A DNA stretch of 64,000 nucleotides from Chitinophagaceae bacterium. GTDB taxonomy: Bacteria > Bacteroidota > Bacteroidia > Chitinophagales > Chitinophagaceae. Positions 8,973-17,921 of this stretch are shown here, in pieces. The position numbers and the translations under genes were made by a program. The stretch is from positions 1,426,001-1,490,000 of the forward strand of contig JANINS010000003.1 of assembly GCA_024508725.1 (NCBI GenBank). Direction: 5' to 3'. The notes under the pieces were generated by a model. The model was not told the DNA's origin. It saw nothing but the letters and a program-made list of their open reading frames with translations, and ran no database searches. Every line of letters begins with the position of its first letter. The stretch's first letter is position 1.

Positions 8973-10847
8973 ATGTTTTTCAGGTCCGGTTTCATGCTAA
9001 CTGCTCTTTGCCTGTTTCTTTCGATTGCCAAAGCTGCCGACAAAGACACAAACGTTGTTATATCCAAAGCCAGTGAGTTTTACGAGTTCGTATTCAATAA
9101 AAAATCTGGCAATGTCGAGATCAAACAGAATATGTCTACTGCTTATTTCTGTAACTCGTTCAGAACTTCATTGTATGTAGTAGAGATGTATAACGATCAA
9201 ACCATGATCGACGCAGTTGATTTTGCTGTGGATGGAAAAAAGCCAAAAGGGATTGTTCCGGCTTACGAGTATTATTCAATCGATAATACTTTTTACTCCG
9301 ATGCCAAGGTTTGCTACTTCGAACTTCCTATACCAAAGAAAGGAAGTACCAGCGAAGTGAGTTTCCAGAAAACAATTGTTGATCCTCGTTATTTCACCAG
9401 CATCTATTTCGCAGAAGGATATGTTGTTCAGGAAAAAGAAATAACAGTCAAAGTTCCTAAATGGATGAAAGTTGAGTTGAAGGAAATGAACTTCAAAGGA
9501 TATAACATCACAAAAAGTAATTCATACGACAGCAGGGATGATGCAGATGTTTACACTTATACAATCACTGATGCTCCTGCCATTGTAAAAGAAAGACACA
9601 GTCCTGGTCCTACGTATATCTATCCTCATATTCTGGTGATGGCGAAATCTGCTACACCAAATGGAAACAGCTTCACTTATTTCAATACACTAAAAGATCA
9701 GTATGGCTGGTATAGAAGTTTGGTGAAGGATATTCCGAATGAAAGTGGTGCATTAAAAACAAAAGCAGAAGAGATCACCAAAGGGAAAAGTACTGACCTC
9801 GATAAGATCAAATCCATTTTTTATTGGGTGCAAAACAATGTAAGATATATCGCTTTTGAAGATGGCATCGCAGGCTTCAGACCAGAAAAGGCTCATGAAG
9901 TACTTAGAAGAAAATACGGCGATTGTAAAGGGATGGCTCATCTTACAAAAGAATTGTTGAAGAGTTTAGGTTATGATGCAAGGCTTACCTGGATCGGTAC
10001 CAACCACATCGCTTATGACTATTCAACGCCCAATCTTAGTGTAGACAATCATATGATATGTGCTTTAAATCACCAGGGGAAAACATATTTCCTCGATGCA
10101 ACAGAAACTTATATCGGCTTTAATGAGTATGCAGAAAGGATACAGGGAAGACAAGTGTTGATCGAAGACGGTGAGAAATATATTTTAACCAATATTCCAT
10201 CTACCAACTACCAGCAAAATCTTGATAAAGAAAAAAGAGTACTTAACATCAGCGGTACAGATCTAAATGGAAGTGCAGAGCATGAGTGGAAAGGTGAAGA
10301 GAAAGAATACATCCTCACCCAATTGAATAATATCAAAAAAGATAAGAGTAAGGAAGCTTTCATGAAATATTTGTCAGAGAATAATAAGGATTATGTATTA
10401 ACGGATTTCACTACTTCAAACCTGGAAGATTTTGATAATAGTATCACTGCAAAGTACAATATCTCTTTCAGGAATGCAGTCTCCAATTTTGGCAAGGAAT
10501 ATTATGTAGATCTTGATTTCAGGAAAGAACTTGGCAGTTTTACTTTCGATACTTCCGAACGTACACATGATTATTGGTTCGATTATAAAATGAATGTTCA
10601 GAGAGAAACAGAGCTTACGCTTCCTGCAGGATATACTGTAACAGGCTTACCTGCTAATGTTGAGATCAAAAACTCTGATTACGAGTTTATCGTTCAGTAC
10701 ATCAAACAAAAGGATAAGCTGATCTATAAAAAATCGCTTGTTGTTAAAAACCCACGACTTTCAAAAACAAAATTTGCTCAATGGAATAAGGATATTGAAA
10801 AGCTTAACCAGGCTTACAACGAGCAAATTGTAATAACTGCAAAATAG
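8973..10847 (+). CDS. Secreted DUF3857 / transglutaminase-like protein (active-site triad present)
   Basis: A 624-residue protein with a signal peptide (LTALCLFLSIAKAAD), an N-terminal DUF3857-type beta domain (about 30-250), a transglutaminase-like papain-fold domain (about 260-400) and a C-terminal beta domain. The catalytic triad is visible: Cys in GDCKGMAHL (about residue 317), His in DNHMIC (about 358) and Asp in FLDATE (about 374). Transglutaminase-like proteins of this group may cleave or cross-link peptide bonds in the envelope; the substrate is unknown. It starts a two-gene unit with a related but altered paralogue 5 nt downstream. Start chosen at ATG 8973 because the signal peptide follows directly. 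Confidence 0.83.
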   Translation: MFFRSGFMLTALCLFLSIAKAADKDTNVVISKASEFYEFVFNKKSGNVEIKQNMSTAYFCNSFRTSLYVVEMYNDQTMIDAVDFAVDGKKPKGIVPAYEYYSIDNTFYSDAKVCYFELPIPKKGSTSEVSFQKTIVDPRYFTSIYFAEGYVVQEKEITVKVPKWMKVELKEMNFKGYNITKSNSYDSRDDADVYTYTITDAPAIVKERHSPGPTYIYPHILVMAKSATPNGNSFTYFNTLKDQYGWYRSLVKDIPNESGALKTKAEEITKGKSTDLDKIKSIFYWVQNNVRYIAFEDGIAGFRPEKAHEVLRRKYGDCKGMAHLTKELLKSLGYDARLTWIGTNHIAYDYSTPNLSVDNHMICALNHQGKTYFLDATETYIGFNEYAERIQGRQVLIEDGEKYILTNIPSTNYQQNLDKEKRVLNISGTDLNGSAEHEWKGEEKEYILTQLNNIKKDKSKEAFMKYLSENNKDYVLTDFTTSNLEDFDNSITAKYNISFRNAVSNFGKEYYVDLDFRKELGSFTFDTSERTHDYWFDYKMNVQRETELTLPAGYTVTGLPANVEIKNSDYEFIVQYIKQKDKLIYKKSLVVKNPRLSKTKFAQWNKDIEKLNQAYNEQIVITAK

Positions 10848-10852
10848 AACAC

Positions 10853-13057
10853 ATGAAAACATTCCTAGTGGCAGCGATCTGCCTGCTCTCTGCCAGTGCC
10901 TTTGCCCAAACAAAAGATGAAACAAAATATCGTGAAAGAGCCGAAGATGTGCGAAAAGAAATATGGGAAACCGCTGGCCCGCAGTTTAAAGTAAAAGCAG
11001 TTCCCGCAGAGTTGAATAATGAAAGTGCTGTGGTTATTGCTCGTTATTTCGAGATCATCAACTCGTCTAAATTCAGGTTGAAGTTTAGCCTGTTTGGATT
11101 TGGCGGTGCTCGTCGTTTAAGTTATCGTACCACCTTACACGAACGAGTTAAGATCGGTGATAAAGCAGCATTAGAAGAGTTCTCCAGCATCGAATACAAA
11201 AAGAAGCTTGATAAGTCTGCTTCTTATGCATTTGCCAAGATCATTAATAAAATGGAGACTTATATCGGTGCAAAGATCGTTAAGCCAGATGGCAAAGAGA
11301 TCATTGTAAATACCGATGAAGAAGTGCTTACAAAAAATAAAAGCAAGGATAAAGAAGGTAAACTTGCTATCTCTGATCTCCAGGTGGGAGACATACTTGA
11401 TTACTTTATCAGGATAGAAGAGATGCAGGAAACAGGTGCAGAAGCTCAGGGTCCTTATAGTTTTGTGATGGCTGGAGAATATCCGTTCATGCACTACCAG
11501 GTACGTTTGCAATTAGATGATAAGTGTAATGTAAAATATATCACGGCAAACGGAGCTCCGTCCTTCAGAGAATCAACAACAGATGACGGTGATTTTGTCC
11601 TGGAACTAACTCAGAAGAACCTGCCTAAGTACGAAAGCAGTATGTGGACATCTGCATGGCGACAGCTCCCTTATCTTATTCTTACTTATACTTATACTGG
11701 TAAAAAAGGAGAAGTAAAAAAAGGGTTTATGAGTGATGATATTGTAAAGAATCTTAAATACAATATCCTGCCTTATGTTAATGGCGCAACAGTAAGCATG
11801 GAACCTTTGAATATTGTTTACAATTACTTTGGCGGAAAAAAGAAAGTAAAGGAATTTCCTGCCGACACTGTGATGAAGGTGTTGTACGATGCATGGAAGT
11901 TCAGCACATTTTGCAGTTTCCCTACTGATAATATTGATGTATCAAACGATGTGAACTATAAGACAGCGCCAAGTATTTTCAGTGCTGTAAGTATGAGTTT
12001 TTACCTGAGATCGCTTGAGATAGATCATGATCTTGTTCTGGCTTGTTCAAGGTATTCAGCAAGCATGAAGAACATTATGGGGTTAGGAGACTTTGACGGA
12101 TTGATCAGGTTAAACAATGGAAAACAATGGATGGCATTTGATGATGTGGTAACACAGTTCAATGAAATTCCTTCACGTTTTCAGGGTGAAGATGCCATTA
12201 CATTGCATCCTGAAGTTTCTAAGAGAACGGTAGATTATTACGAAAGCAAAACAAAGATCCCGGTAACGAAAGATGTTGACAATATCAATATTGAAAATAT
12301 AAACGTTACACTCGGCTCTCCTAACATGCAGCAATTAAAGATTGACAGATCTTGCATCCTTACCGGAGCATTGAGACATGGTGAGCAAAAAAGGCTAATG
12401 CTGATGGAGGATATGGAAGAAAAACTGGCAGATGCTGTAAATGAAAAGAAGTTCACTGATCGACTAGAAGCAAACAGAAAAGCACAAAAAGCTGTAGTAG
12501 AATTTGCTGCTGCTTTTGATAAAGAAAGAAAAGAGCAAAAAACATATTTCAAAGATGAAGTGAAAGAGCAATTTGAAGAAGAAGCGAAAGACTTGAATAT
12601 CTATGAGATCAAATCGATGGGATTATTGCGTGGAGAAAACCAATTTGAATACCGCAGCACTTTTGCCCTCGATAATTTTGTAAAGAAGGCCGGCAATAAT
12701 TTTATAATAGATGCAGGAAGGCTGATCGGTAAATTCAATAAAGTAGAAGAGAAAGACAGGAAACGTACGATAGATATTTATATGACCTGTGCAAGATCCT
12801 TTACTTATAATATTACTATCAATATACCTGAAGGCTATACTGCTAAAGGAATTGAAGAATTGAACATGAGCAAAAGCAATGAAACAGGTTCTTTTGTTTC
12901 TACTGCATCTTCTGATGGCAAAGTGATTACGATAAGCGTTAAACGTTCTTTTACCAAGAACTTTGAAACCGCAGCTAACTGGAATAAACTTGTTGAGTTG
13001 TTGGATGTGGTGTATGACTTTAACAACAAGAAGGTTCTTCTTGAAAAGAAAAAGTAA
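10853..13057 (+). CDS. Secreted DUF3857-type protein with degenerate transglutaminase-like domain
   Basis: A 734-residue exported protein (signal peptide MKTFLVAAICLLSASAFAQ) with the same overall layout as its upstream neighbour: an N-terminal DUF3857-like beta domain, a central papain-fold-like region and a C-terminal beta domain. At the place where the neighbour has GDCKG, this one reads TAPSIFSAVSMSFYLRSL (about residues 373-390), with no Cys. The later segment NGKQWMAFDDVVTQF keeps an Asp but no clear catalytic His. A Lys/Glu-rich helical stretch follows (about 510-590). I infer a non-catalytic partner or scaffold. It is tightly linked (5 nt) to the active-type paralogue and ends at a bidirectional terminator. 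Confidence 0.75.
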   Translation: MKTFLVAAICLLSASAFAQTKDETKYRERAEDVRKEIWETAGPQFKVKAVPAELNNESAVVIARYFEIINSSKFRLKFSLFGFGGARRLSYRTTLHERVKIGDKAALEEFSSIEYKKKLDKSASYAFAKIINKMETYIGAKIVKPDGKEIIVNTDEEVLTKNKSKDKEGKLAISDLQVGDILDYFIRIEEMQETGAEAQGPYSFVMAGEYPFMHYQVRLQLDDKCNVKYITANGAPSFRESTTDDGDFVLELTQKNLPKYESSMWTSAWRQLPYLILTYTYTGKKGEVKKGFMSDDIVKNLKYNILPYVNGATVSMEPLNIVYNYFGGKKKVKEFPADTVMKVLYDAWKFSTFCSFPTDNIDVSNDVNYKTAPSIFSAVSMSFYLRSLEIDHDLVLACSRYSASMKNIMGLGDFDGLIRLNNGKQWMAFDDVVTQFNEIPSRFQGEDAITLHPEVSKRTVDYYESKTKIPVTKDVDNINIENINVTLGSPNMQQLKIDRSCILTGALRHGEQKRLMLMEDMEEKLADAVNEKKFTDRLEANRKAQKAVVEFAAAFDKERKEQKTYFKDEVKEQFEEEAKDLNIYEIKSMGLLRGENQFEYRSTFALDNFVKKAGNNFIIDAGRLIGKFNKVEEKDRKRTIDIYMTCARSFTYNITINIPEGYTAKGIEELNMSKSNETGSFVSTASSDGKVITISVKRSFTKNFETAANWNKLVELLDVVYDFNNKKVLLEKKK

Positions 13058-13074
13058 TAAAAAGATCTTTATAC

Positions 13075-13104
13075 AAACCCTGCAGAGATACTGCAGGGTT
13101 TTTT
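13075..13104. terminator. Bidirectional terminator between convergent genes
   Basis: A perfect inverted repeat AAACCCTGCAG / CTGCAGGGTTT with a 5-nt loop, followed by T's on the plus strand and preceded by A's. It lies between the DUF3857 gene and the convergent meaB stop, overlapping the latter by two bases. Confidence 0.85.
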
Positions 13105-14101
13105 ATTGATGATACATCTCAAGTAGTATCCTGGCTGCATCTATGGCAGGAATTTCACCAAGCCGAACCTTTTGTTCAATATCAGGTAAGTCTTTTTTTA
13201 TTTTTTCGTTTTGTAGAAAACGTTGATGTAAATGATAGAAAACAGTATCATACATCCATTGGGTATTTTGCTTTTCTCTTTGCTTTTTAAAATAGCCATT
13301 TGCTGAAGTCAATTGCTGATAATCACAGATCATCTTCCAAACATCTTCTATCCCCGTTTGTTTCATTGCTGAACATGTTAATGCCTTTGGTTGCCACTTG
13401 TTATCGTTTGCAGATAATAAATGCAATGCATTTTGATATTCTCTTTTCGAAAGTTCTGCTCTTGATATATTGTCACCGTCAGCTTTGTTAATCACAATAG
13501 CATCAGCTACTTCTACTATTCCTCTTTTTATTCCCTGCAATTCATCTCCACCTCCTGCTATCAGAAGTAGAAGAAAAAAGTCAACCATGTTTTTTACACT
13601 AGTCTCGCTTTGCCCCACGCCAACTGTCTCAATAATCATCACGTTAAATCCTGCAGCTTCACACAGCAACATTGCTTCTCTTGTTTTGGCGTGTACACCA
13701 CCAAGTTTATCTCCCGATGCAGATGGACGAACAAAGGCATTTGCATCATTCGATAATTGTTCCATTCTGGTTTTATCACCAAGGATGCTTCCTTGTGTTA
13801 ATTGACTTGAGGGATCAATTGTAAGTACTGCTACTTTCTTATCTAATGATGTAAGATGTTTTCCAAAGCTTTCTATAAAAGTGCTTTTGCCAGCACCAGG
13901 AACACCTGTAATTCCAATGCGAATAGAGTCACCTGTAAAAGGAAGAATTCGTTCAATTACCTTTTCCGCAAGCCCATTATCATTAACAAGTTTACTTTCT
14001 GCAAGAGTGATTGCTTTGCTTAGCATCACTCTATCTTCTCTTAGTATTCCATCTACATATTCTTGAATGCTATGTCGGTTTCTTCTAAAACTGTAAGACA
14101 T
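13103..14101 (-). CDS. meaB: Methylmalonyl-CoA mutase-associated GTPase MeaB (ArgK family)
   Basis: A 332-residue G3E-family GTPase. Visible motifs are the P-loop GVPGAGKST, TIDPSSQ, the switch-like IETVGVGQSE and the guanine-specificity motif NKAD. MeaB protects methylmalonyl-CoA mutase from inactivation and gates loading and release of adenosylcobalamin. The location supports this: it is divergent, across 350 nt, from the operon that ends with both mutase subunits. The start at 14101 gives the usual N-terminus and length. Assignment is secure on motifs plus context. Confidence 0.93.
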   Translation of the reverse strand: MSYSFRRNRHSIQEYVDGILREDRVMLSKAITLAESKLVNDNGLAEKVIERILPFTGDSIRIGITGVPGAGKSTFIESFGKHLTSLDKKVAVLTIDPSSQLTQGSILGDKTRMEQLSNDANAFVRPSASGDKLGGVHAKTREAMLLCEAAGFNVMIIETVGVGQSETSVKNMVDFFLLLLIAGGGDELQGIKRGIVEVADAIVINKADGDNISRAELSKREYQNALHLLSANDNKWQPKALTCSAMKQTGIEDVWKMICDYQQLTSANGYFKKQREKQNTQWMYDTVFYHLHQRFLQNEKIKKDLPDIEQKVRLGEIPAIDAARILLEMYHQ

Positions 14102-14451
14102 AAAAAATCATTTTTCTTAATGACAATTGTCAGAGGTGACCCCAAAGGGTGCTGGTAACTTGCACAAGATTTGAAGAGATAGAGTGAAGTAGTTAAATCG
14201 AATTCAAATTTAGATGAGTAACATGCAGCCTCACATGATTTTGAACAGCATAGCTTTTTTCTTACAAGATATGATGGATAGAAGCAGGTGAACTGCAAAA
14301 CAAGAGCAAGACAAATACCATACTGCACAACCGATCACTTAAGTCATCAGGCTTAAGCATTAATCAAGTTAACACCCACAGCAAAAAGTGTAAGTGATAC
14401 AAAATGTATCGCCTGTAATCTAATTGTCTAAAATGATCTAAATATTGCTAT
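14102..14451. promoter_or_regulatory. Divergent control region between meaB and the methylmalonyl-CoA operon
   Basis: This 350-nt non-coding gap holds several palindromes: GACAATTGTC (about 14121-14130), CTTAAG-8-CTTAAG (about 14338-14359) and GATACA-AAA-TGTATC (14396-14410). The last is 41 nt before the first operon ATG and is the best operator candidate. A weak TAAATATTG promoter-like sequence lies at 14439-14447. I found no cobalamin or other known riboswitch here. Minus-strand reading frames in this stretch overlap the meaB start and look like chance. Confidence 0.4.
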
Positions 14452-16011
14452 ATGACTATTGATGAAAAAATACAGGTACTACTCGAAAAGAAAGAAGCAG
14501 CGATGCTTGGTGGTGGTGCCAAAAGAATCGAGAATCAACATAAAAAAGATAAGCTAACGGCCCGTGAACGTATTGACCTTTTGCTGGATGAAAATAGTTT
14601 CGAAGAGTTTGACATGTTCGTTTCTCATCGCTGTTCCGGCTTTGGATTAGAGAAGGAAAAATATCCTACAGATGGTGTAGTTACCGGTTATGGAACAATC
14701 GATGGAAGATTGGTGTATATATACTCACAAGACTTTACTGTGTTTGGTGGTTCCCTGGGTGAGATGTTCGCTAAGAAGATTTGCAAGGTGATGGATATGG
14801 CAATGAAGATGGGAGCACCGATCATTGGCATCAACGATTCAGGTGGTGCAAGAATCCAGGAAGGTGTACAAAGCCTTGCCGGGTTCGCTGAGATATTTGA
14901 ACGCAATATTCTTGCTTCAGGTGTAATCCCACAGTTGTCTGCAATATTTGGTCCATGTGCAGGTGGTGCTGTTTATAGTCCGGCATTAACAGACTTCATT
15001 GTAATGAGTAAGAAGAATAGTTACATGTTTGTTACTGGTCCTAAAGTTGTGCAAACAGTAACGCACGAATCTGTTACAGATATGGAGTTGGGTGGAGCTG
15101 TAGTTCATGGAAGTAAAAGTGGTGTGGCTCACTTTATTGCTGAAGATGAAAAAGAAGGAATACTTCTCCTGAGAAAATTACTTAGTTATCTACCACAGAA
15201 TAACCTGGAAGATGCACCTGTGTTAAACTGTACAGATCCTATTGACAGGTTTGAAGAAGCTCTTGATCAGATCATACCTGAAAATCCGAATAAACCATAC
15301 GATATCAAAGATGTGATACATGCTATCACTGACGATTATGAGTTCATGGAAGTGGCACAAGCTTATGCACCAAACATCGTTACAGGTTTTGCAAGATTTG
15401 ATGGAAGATCTGTAGGTGTCGTTGCCAATCAACCTAATTATTTAGCTGGTGTTCTAGATAACAATGCATCAAGAAAAGCAGCTCGTTTCGTTCGCTTCTG
15501 CGATGCATTCAACATACCTATTCTAACCTTGGTCGATGTTCCTGGATTTATGCCAGGTACTGTTCAGGAATATGGTGGAATTATTATTCACGGTGCAAAA
15601 TTGCTTTACGCTTATGGTGAAGCCACTGTTCCTAAAGTAACGATCGTTCTTCGTAAAGCGTATGGTGGTGCATATGATGTGATGAGTTCTAAACATCTTC
15701 GTGGAGATATCAATTACGCATGGCCTACTGCAGAAATTGCTGTTATGGGTGCCAAGGGTGCAATTGAGATCTTATATAATAAGAAGATTGCTGCTATTGA
15801 AGATCCTGCAGAAAAAGAAGAAGCTATTCGTAATTACCAGCAGGAATATGAAGAAAAATTTGCGAATCCTTTCGATGCTGCTTCGTACGGTTATATCGAT
15901 GATGTGATCGTACCACATACAACACGTTTCAGAGTTATCCGTGCTTTCCAGGCTTTGGCTACGAAGAAAGATACTAATCCGGCTAAGAAGCATGGAAATA
16001 TTCCACTTTAA
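14452..16011 (+). CDS. mmdA: Methylmalonyl-CoA decarboxylase alpha subunit / propionyl-CoA carboxylase beta-type carboxyltransferase
   Basis: A 519-residue biotin-dependent carboxyltransferase with two crotonase-fold halves. Visible motifs include [38 protein letters not shown] and, in the C-half, [28 protein letters not shown] (key residues G-F-x-P-G). It moves the carboxyl group between methylmalonyl-CoA and carrier-bound biotin. The family alone cannot separate propionyl-CoA carboxylase from the Na+-pumping decarboxylase. Here the operon also holds a beta-type membrane pump subunit and OadG-like pieces but no biotin carboxylase, which favours the decarboxylase. First gene of a ten-gene operon. 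Confidence 0.9.
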   Translation: MTIDEKIQVLLEKKEAAMLGGGAKRIENQHKKDKLTARERIDLLLDENSFEEFDMFVSHRCSGFGLEKEKYPTDGVVTGYGTIDGRLVYIYSQDFTVFGGSLGEMFAKKICKVMDMAMKMGAPIIGINDSGGARIQEGVQSLAGFAEIFERNILASGVIPQLSAIFGPCAGGAVYSPALTDFIVMSKKNSYMFVTGPKVVQTVTHESVTDMELGGAVVHGSKSGVAHFIAEDEKEGILLLRKLLSYLPQNNLEDAPVLNCTDPIDRFEEALDQIIPENPNKPYDIKDVIHAITDDYEFMEVAQAYAPNIVTGFARFDGRSVGVVANQPNYLAGVLDNNASRKAARFVRFCDAFNIPILTLVDVPGFMPGTVQEYGGIIIHGAKLLYAYGEATVPKVTIVLRKAYGGAYDVMSSKHLRGDINYAWPTAEIAVMGAKGAIEILYNKKIAAIEDPAEKEEAIRNYQQEYEEKFANPFDAASYGYIDDVIVPHTTRFRVIRAFQALATKKDTNPAKKHGNIPL

Positions 16012-16022
16012 ATCATTTATCA

Positions 16023-16304
16023 ATGAAATTCTTTTTTAGTAAGAAAGAAAATGGGCAAGCAATAGCGGAAGAAATTGTAGTGGTAAATGAAACACTTGAT
16101 ATTTCTCATACTGACTTGCAGGAAAGCCAGGTAGCGGCAGCCATTGCTTTATCTCTTCACCTGTACATGAAACAGTTGCATGAATATGAAAAAGCTGTGA
16201 TCACTTTCCAGAAGATCATGAAGCCTTATTCACCATGGAGTTCAAAAATCTATGGACTACGCCAACTGCCTATGTATATGCCAACTATAAAAGCTAAACG
16301 ATAA
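16023..16304 (+). CDS. Small soluble OadG/MmdD-like subunit (C-terminal half type)
   Basis: A 93-residue soluble protein without a membrane helix. The segment VAAAIALSLHLYMKQLHEY (about 39-57) followed by a short beta strand and YSPWSSKIYGL (about 69-79) resembles the cytoplasmic C-terminal part of OadG-type gamma/delta subunits, which end with an SPW-like motif. That half assembles with the carboxyltransferase in Na+-pumping decarboxylases. The membrane half of such a subunit appears to be encoded separately at 19083-19208. It lies 11 nt after mmdA and 14 nt before the biotin carrier. I infer a split subunit; resemblance is by eye only. Confidence 0.6.
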   Translation: MKFFFSKKENGQAIAEEIVVVNETLDISHTDLQESQVAAAIALSLHLYMKQLHEYEKAVITFQKIMKPYSPWSSKIYGLRQLPMYMPTIKAKR

Positions 16305-16318
16305 TCAAAGCCAGAACA

Positions 16319-16753
16319 ATGAAAAATTTCAAATTTAAAATAGATGACAACGCTTACGATGTAGATGTTGTAAGTGTAAAAGATAAGATCGCTAAAGTAA
16401 ATGTAAATGGGGTGTTATATGAAGTAGAAATGGAACAGGAAGTGACCACTACCAAAACGCCAACATTAGTACGGCAAGATGTTGTTCCGTCAACAGATAC
16501 GCAGCCTTCTGCAAGAGAAAATCAATCAAAAAATGGTTCTGGTGCAGCTTTACGATCTCCGTTACCTGGAAAGATAATCGATATCATGATCAAGGTTGGA
16601 GACGTAGTCGCTGTCGGTCAAACAGTAGTTTGCCTTGAGGCGATGAAAATGGAGAATAATATTAAAACTGATCGCTCAGGAACAGTTACATCGATCAACA
16701 TTCAAAAAGGTGATATAGTAGTCGAAGGCAATGTTTTGTTAGAAATAGCCTGA
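16319..16753 (+). CDS. mmdC: Biotin carboxyl carrier subunit of methylmalonyl-CoA decarboxylase
   Basis: A 144-residue protein with an N-terminal beta domain (FKFKIDDNAYDVDVVSV), a polar linker (about 45-75) and a C-terminal biotinyl domain. The EAMKMEN motif puts the biotinylated Lys near residue 109, about 35 residues from the C-terminus as usual. The swinging biotin carries CO2 from the carboxyltransferase to the membrane beta subunit, where decarboxylation drives Na+ export. Linker composition (Thr/Ser/Gln rather than Ala/Pro) is unremarkable. The flanking genes strongly support the assignment. Confidence 0.92.
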   Translation: MKNFKFKIDDNAYDVDVVSVKDKIAKVNVNGVLYEVEMEQEVTTTKTPTLVRQDVVPSTDTQPSARENQSKNGSGAALRSPLPGKIIDIMIKVGDVVAVGQTVVCLEAMKMENNIKTDRSGTVTSINIQKGDIVVEGNVLLEIA

Positions 16754-16787
16754 TCCATACTGCATCATAAAATACAAATCAATTAAG

Positions 16788-17909
16788 ATGACTTCTTTAG
16801 ACGTTTTCTGGTTAGCATTCGTAGCACTATTTGCTATTGTATTCGTTTTAGATATGTATGTAACCAACCGAAGAAAGGAAGGCATGGATGTTAAGACGTC
16901 TTTAAAGTGGACTGGTTTGTGGATCACCATTGCACTTTTATTTAGTGCTGCGATATACATGTTCTTTCCCCAGAATTCTGACAGCAATGTAAAAACGTCA
17001 ACGGTGATGATGGTGAAGTTCATCTCGGGTTATTTCACTGAGTATTCTTTATCAATCGACAATTTGTTTGTATTCATTATGATCTTTTCACTGATGTCAG
17101 TGCCTGAATCGGTACAGCCAGTTCATCTCAAGATCGGTATCCTGCTTTCAATTGTATTACGTATTGTATTCATTGTTGCAGGAATGACTTTGGTACAACA
17201 CTTCTCGTGGATCATGTACATATTTGGAGCGATCCTGATGTGGACTGCTTATAAAATGGCTTTCACAGATAGTGAAGACCAGGTAGACCCGAAGAAAAAT
17301 TTTTTGTATAAGACTGCTTCTAAAATGTTTCCGGTGCATTGGGATATGCATGCCGTAACATTTTTTAAAAAGATCAACAACAAGTGGCATATCACTCCTT
17401 TATTTCTTGTATTCCTGGTAATAGGTAGTACCAATGTATTGTTTGCAATGGATTCGATACCTGCCATCATTGGTATCATAAATGAAGGTTCAAAAGGAGT
17501 GATCTCCAATGCTGATCAGAATTTCCTTGCCATTACATCTAATACTTTCTCTGTAATGGGTTTGGTGTCTTTGTATTTCGCTTTGAAAGGCGTGATGCAG
17601 ATGTTTCGCTTTCTACAACATGGTGTGAGTTTTATACTGTTTTTTATCGCTGCCAAAATGTTGTTGAGTGCTATACCTGCTGTTGAGCATTTCTTCGGTT
17701 CTCATGCATGGATATCATTGGCTGTGATTGTGGGCACACTCACTTTTTCAATTCTGCTGTCACTTGTTATTGCAGAGAAAAAGGAAATAGAACACTTGCA
17801 GGAAGAAGTTGCTGAGCTTACGTTCGAAGTAGACAGGCTTGAACATGAAGACGATGATGTACTCACTGCAACAAAAGCGAAAACAAAATACGATTTCGGA
17901 AAAAATTAA
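16788..17909 (+). CDS. TerC/Alx family membrane protein inside the decarboxylase operon
   Basis: A 373-residue protein with about nine membrane helices and TerC-family hallmarks: YSLSIDNLFVFIMIF (about residues 85-99) and NVLFAMDSIPAIIGI (about 214-228), each with a conserved Asp in a helix. A cytoplasmic acidic coiled tail with HLQEEVAELTFEVDRLEHE lies at the C-terminus. TerC/Alx proteins are linked to tellurite resistance and, for Alx, Mn2+ export. Its place between the biotin carrier (34 nt before) and the beta pump subunit (12 nt after) is unexpected, since it is not a known decarboxylase component. It may support metal or ion balance, or the position may be historical. Confidence 0.85.
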   Translation: MTSLDVFWLAFVALFAIVFVLDMYVTNRRKEGMDVKTSLKWTGLWITIALLFSAAIYMFFPQNSDSNVKTSTVMMVKFISGYFTEYSLSIDNLFVFIMIFSLMSVPESVQPVHLKIGILLSIVLRIVFIVAGMTLVQHFSWIMYIFGAILMWTAYKMAFTDSEDQVDPKKNFLYKTASKMFPVHWDMHAVTFFKKINNKWHITPLFLVFLVIGSTNVLFAMDSIPAIIGIINEGSKGVISNADQNFLAITSNTFSVMGLVSLYFALKGVMQMFRFLQHGVSFILFFIAAKMLLSAIPAVEHFFGSHAWISLAVIVGTLTFSILLSLVIAEKKEIEHLQEEVAELTFEVDRLEHEDDDVLTATKAKTKYDFGKN

Positions 17910-17921
17910 ATCCAGCCAACT

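Noticed and set aside
14053-14328. 91-codon minus-strand frame in the gap before mmdA
   Set aside because: It overlaps the meaB start in another frame, is rich in Cys/Leu without pattern, and has no start context; it looks like chance.
14452-16753. Propionyl-CoA carboxylase instead of methylmalonyl-CoA decarboxylase
   Set aside because: No biotin carboxylase gene is present, while a beta-type Na+ pump subunit and OadG-like proteins are. The decarboxylase fits better, though the carboxyltransferase family alone cannot decide.
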